In this document: piece by piece, positions 62,442 to 64,000 of the stretch
How positions within the stretch are numbered: the stretch's first letter is position 1
Layout: each line of letters opens with the position of its first letter
Assembly (NCBI GenBank): GCA_018402735.1
Contig: JAGYIF010000002.1
Span: forward strand, 1-64,000
DNA length: 64,000 nucleotides
DNA from: Pelagibacteraceae bacterium
GTDB lineage: Bacteria; Pseudomonadota; Alphaproteobacteria; Pelagibacterales; Pelagibacteraceae
Reading direction: 5' to 3'
Translations under genes and position numbers: made by a program
Notes under the pieces: model-generated
Databases searched by the model: none
What the model saw: only the letters and a program-made list of their open reading frames with translations
What the model was told of the DNA's origin: nothing

Positions 62442-63773
62442 ATGCCTGATACCATCACCACACCATCCCAGAAAACCGGCACCCGCGCGGGCAACTATTT
62501 CATCTCGAACTATCCGCCGTTTTCCTTCTGGTCGGAGGAAAACGCCGCCGCCGTCGAGGAAGCCTACGCCGCCCCCCCTTCCGGCGAAGTGCCCGCGCTC
62601 GGCCTCTATCATCACATCCCTTTTTGCCGGAAACGCTGCCACTTCTGCTACTTCCGCGTTTACACCGACAAGAACGCCGACCAAATCAAGCACTACCTCG
62701 ACTCCACCGTCCGCGAGCTGGAAATGATGGCCCGCAAGCCGCTCATTGCAGGCCGCAAGCCCCACTTCATCTACTTCGGCGGCGGCACACCGTCTTATCT
62801 ATCCGCCAAACAGCTCGTCGATCTAACAGACCGCATGAAGGCCCTGCTCCCGTGGGACGCGGCGGAGGAAGTCGCCTTCGAGTGCGAACCCGGAACCCTC
62901 AACCCCGGCAAGCTCACCGCCATCAAGGACATTGGCGTCACCCGCCTCTCTCTCGGCATCGAGAATTTCGACGACCGCATCCTCGAAATCAACGGCCGCG
63001 CCCATCGCACCAAGGAAGTCTGGCGCGCCTACGAACGCGCCCGCGCCGAAGATTTCGACCAGGTCAACATCGACCTCATCGCCGGGATGCTGGAGGAGAC
63101 CGAGGAAAACTGGCAGAACAACATCGCCAAGACCCTCGAACTCGCCCCCGATTCCGTCACGATCTACCAGATGGAGGTGCCCTACAACACGGGCATCTAC
63201 AAGGACATGAAAGCCAGCGGCAGCCTCGTCGCACCCATCGCGGATTGGGAAACGAAACGCCGCTGGGTCAAGGAAGCCTTCGCCGAGCTCGAAGCCAACG
63301 GCTACACCATCTCCTCCGGCTACACCGCCGTGAAAAACCCCGAACGCACCAAGTTCATCTACCGCGATTCCCTCTGGGGCGGGGCCGATCTGTTAGGCCT
63401 CGGCGTGGCCTCGTTCTCCCATGCCAAAGGTGTCCACTATCAGAACCTCACGGAAATCGACGACTACGACGCCGCGATCTCCGCCGGCCGCATGCCGATC
63501 AAGCGCGCCCTCAAAACCACCGAGGAGGAACGCATGATCCGCGAGTTCATCCTCCAGATGAAACTCGGCCGCGTGAAAGCCGATTATTTCCAACGGAAAT
63601 TCGGCATCCATATCCTCGAACGCTTCGCCGCCCCGCTCGCCCAAATCGAATCCGAAGGCCTGCTCACCATCGAGGACGCCACCATCGACCTCACCCGCGA
63701 CGGCCTCCTCTGCGTCGATAACCTCCTCCACGACTTCTTCCTCCCCCACCACCACACCGATAAGATCGTCTGA
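62442..63773 (+). CDS. HemN/HemW-family radical SAM protein
   Basis: 443 residues. Radical SAM cluster C62-x3-C66-x2-C69 (FCRKRCHFCYF), then IYFGGGTPSYLSAKQL, FECEPGTLNPGKL, LSLGIENFDDRILEINGRAH and VNIDLIAGMLEETEENW, all typical of coproporphyrinogen-oxidase-like proteins. The C-terminal HemN domain has GLGVASFSHAKGVHYQN and ends with LTRDGLLCVDNLLHDFF. Whether it makes heme (HemN), delivers heme (HemW) or does another reaction is unclear; the PPFSFW N-terminus is a subgroup feature. Confidence 0.88.
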   Translation: MPDTITTPSQKTGTRAGNYFISNYPPFSFWSEENAAAVEEAYAAPPSGEVPALGLYHHIPFCRKRCHFCYFRVYTDKNADQIKHYLDSTVRELEMMARKPLIAGRKPHFIYFGGGTPSYLSAKQLVDLTDRMKALLPWDAAEEVAFECEPGTLNPGKLTAIKDIGVTRLSLGIENFDDRILEINGRAHRTKEVWRAYERARAEDFDQVNIDLIAGMLEETEENWQNNIAKTLELAPDSVTIYQMEVPYNTGIYKDMKASGSLVAPIADWETKRRWVKEAFAELEANGYTISSGYTAVKNPERTKFIYRDSLWGGADLLGLGVASFSHAKGVHYQNLTEIDDYDAAISAGRMPIKRALKTTEEERMIREFILQMKLGRVKADYFQRKFGIHILERFAAPLAQIESEGLLTIEDATIDLTRDGLLCVDNLLHDFFLPHHHTDKIV

Positions 63774-63804
63774 ACCGACCTTTGAAATCCCCCCAGGGAA
63801 TGAC

Positions 63805-64000
63805 TCAGAGTTCCCAGAGTTTGGAAATGGGCACGGCGTAGAGCTTGAGTTCACGATCCAGCGGCAGGACGGAAGTGCCATCGTAAAGGACGACGCCGCC
63901 ATGGAAATCGGTTCCGGCTTGGGAAGCCAGGCGTTTGAGGCCATCGGCATCGGAGCTTTTGACACTCGCCGCCGCTTTCACTTCAATGCCCCACGTCCGG
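63805..64000 (-). CDS. DUF4143-type ATPase, C-terminal end (enters from the right)
   Basis: 65 codons visible, stop at 63805-63807. TWGIEVKAAASVKSSDADGL then KRLASQAGTDFHGGVVLYDG, ending LKLYAVPISKLWEL. This is the nuclease-like end of AAA ATPases with a DUF4143 domain (G-I-E-V-K is the D/E-x-K-type motif). Function of the family is not well known. Confidence 0.82.
   Translation of the reverse strand, partial: RTWGIEVKAAASVKSSDADGLKRLASQAGTDFHGGVVLYDGTSVLPLDRELKLYAVPISKLWEL

Overview
The window is GC-rich bacterial chromosome, gene-dense on both strands. It looks like a free-living member of the Verrucomicrobiota, probably Verrucomicrobiales (inference). The grounds are a secreted autotransporter-repeat protein with a PEP-CTERM tail, a LamG-domain secreted protein, a rhamnosidase/sulfatase/SGNH-hydrolase cluster, type B L31, YidD, many short toxin-antitoxin pairs, and intergenic palindromes of the kind common in this phylum. 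No rRNA operon, CRISPR array, transposase or prophage structural cluster was seen.

Layout. 1-2.3 kb: 5' part of a LamG protein, then small gene remnants around an AbrB/PIN toxin-antitoxin pair. 2.4-17.9 kb: housekeeping genes (nrdR, ribD, an ABC ATPase, yidD, tRNA-His, rnc, sucC and sucD, mazG, a rhomboid protease, tRNA-Val, mutL, ftsY) with two toxin-antitoxin-like pairs wedged in, one of them between sucC and sucD. 17.86-22.1 kb: an inserted block carrying a membrane protein, a secreted metalloprotease-like protein and a secreted partner. It is bracketed by a 185-bp duplication of the 3' end of ftsY. 22.3-25.2 kb: folC and small exported proteins.

25.3-36.2 kb is an accessory island ending beside tRNA-Arg(CCT). 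It holds a decayed Clp ATPase, a restriction-modification-like operon (two N6-methyltransferase-type proteins, a DUF1016 nuclease-family protein and a GIY-YIG/SF2-helicase protein), a polyvalent-protein kinase, a KilA-N gene broken by a stop codon, a second DUF1016 gene, a broken PIN pair, and a direct repeat present three times. 36.3-40.8 kb: a YheT-like hydrolase, an Rpn-family nuclease, and two genes that have both lost their 5' ends at one junction (PEP-CTERM protein and LacI-type regulator).

40.9-49.6 kb: ffh, a polysaccharide deacetylase, SprT-like and YugP-like metalloproteins, a thioredoxin-fold protein, a MoeB/ThiF-rhodanese protein, a nucleotidyltransferase pair, a HAD phosphatase and a lipoprotein. 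49.7-52.5 kb: a YadA-like trimeric adhesin with a LuxR-type regulator upstream and paired dyads between them. 52.5-56.6 kb: hisF, a Uma2 nuclease, rpmE2, ispD and an M16 peptidase. 57-64 kb: a glycan-degradation group (rhamnosidase, sulfatase, SGNH hydrolase), an NTF2-like protein, a HemW-like radical SAM protein and the end of a DUF4143 ATPase.

The points most worth following up are the ftsY-flanked block, the run of palindromes carried in frame inside a DUF1016 gene, the restriction-like operon, the triplicated island repeat and the twin dyads in front of the adhesin. All function calls come from reading motifs by eye; no database search was run.
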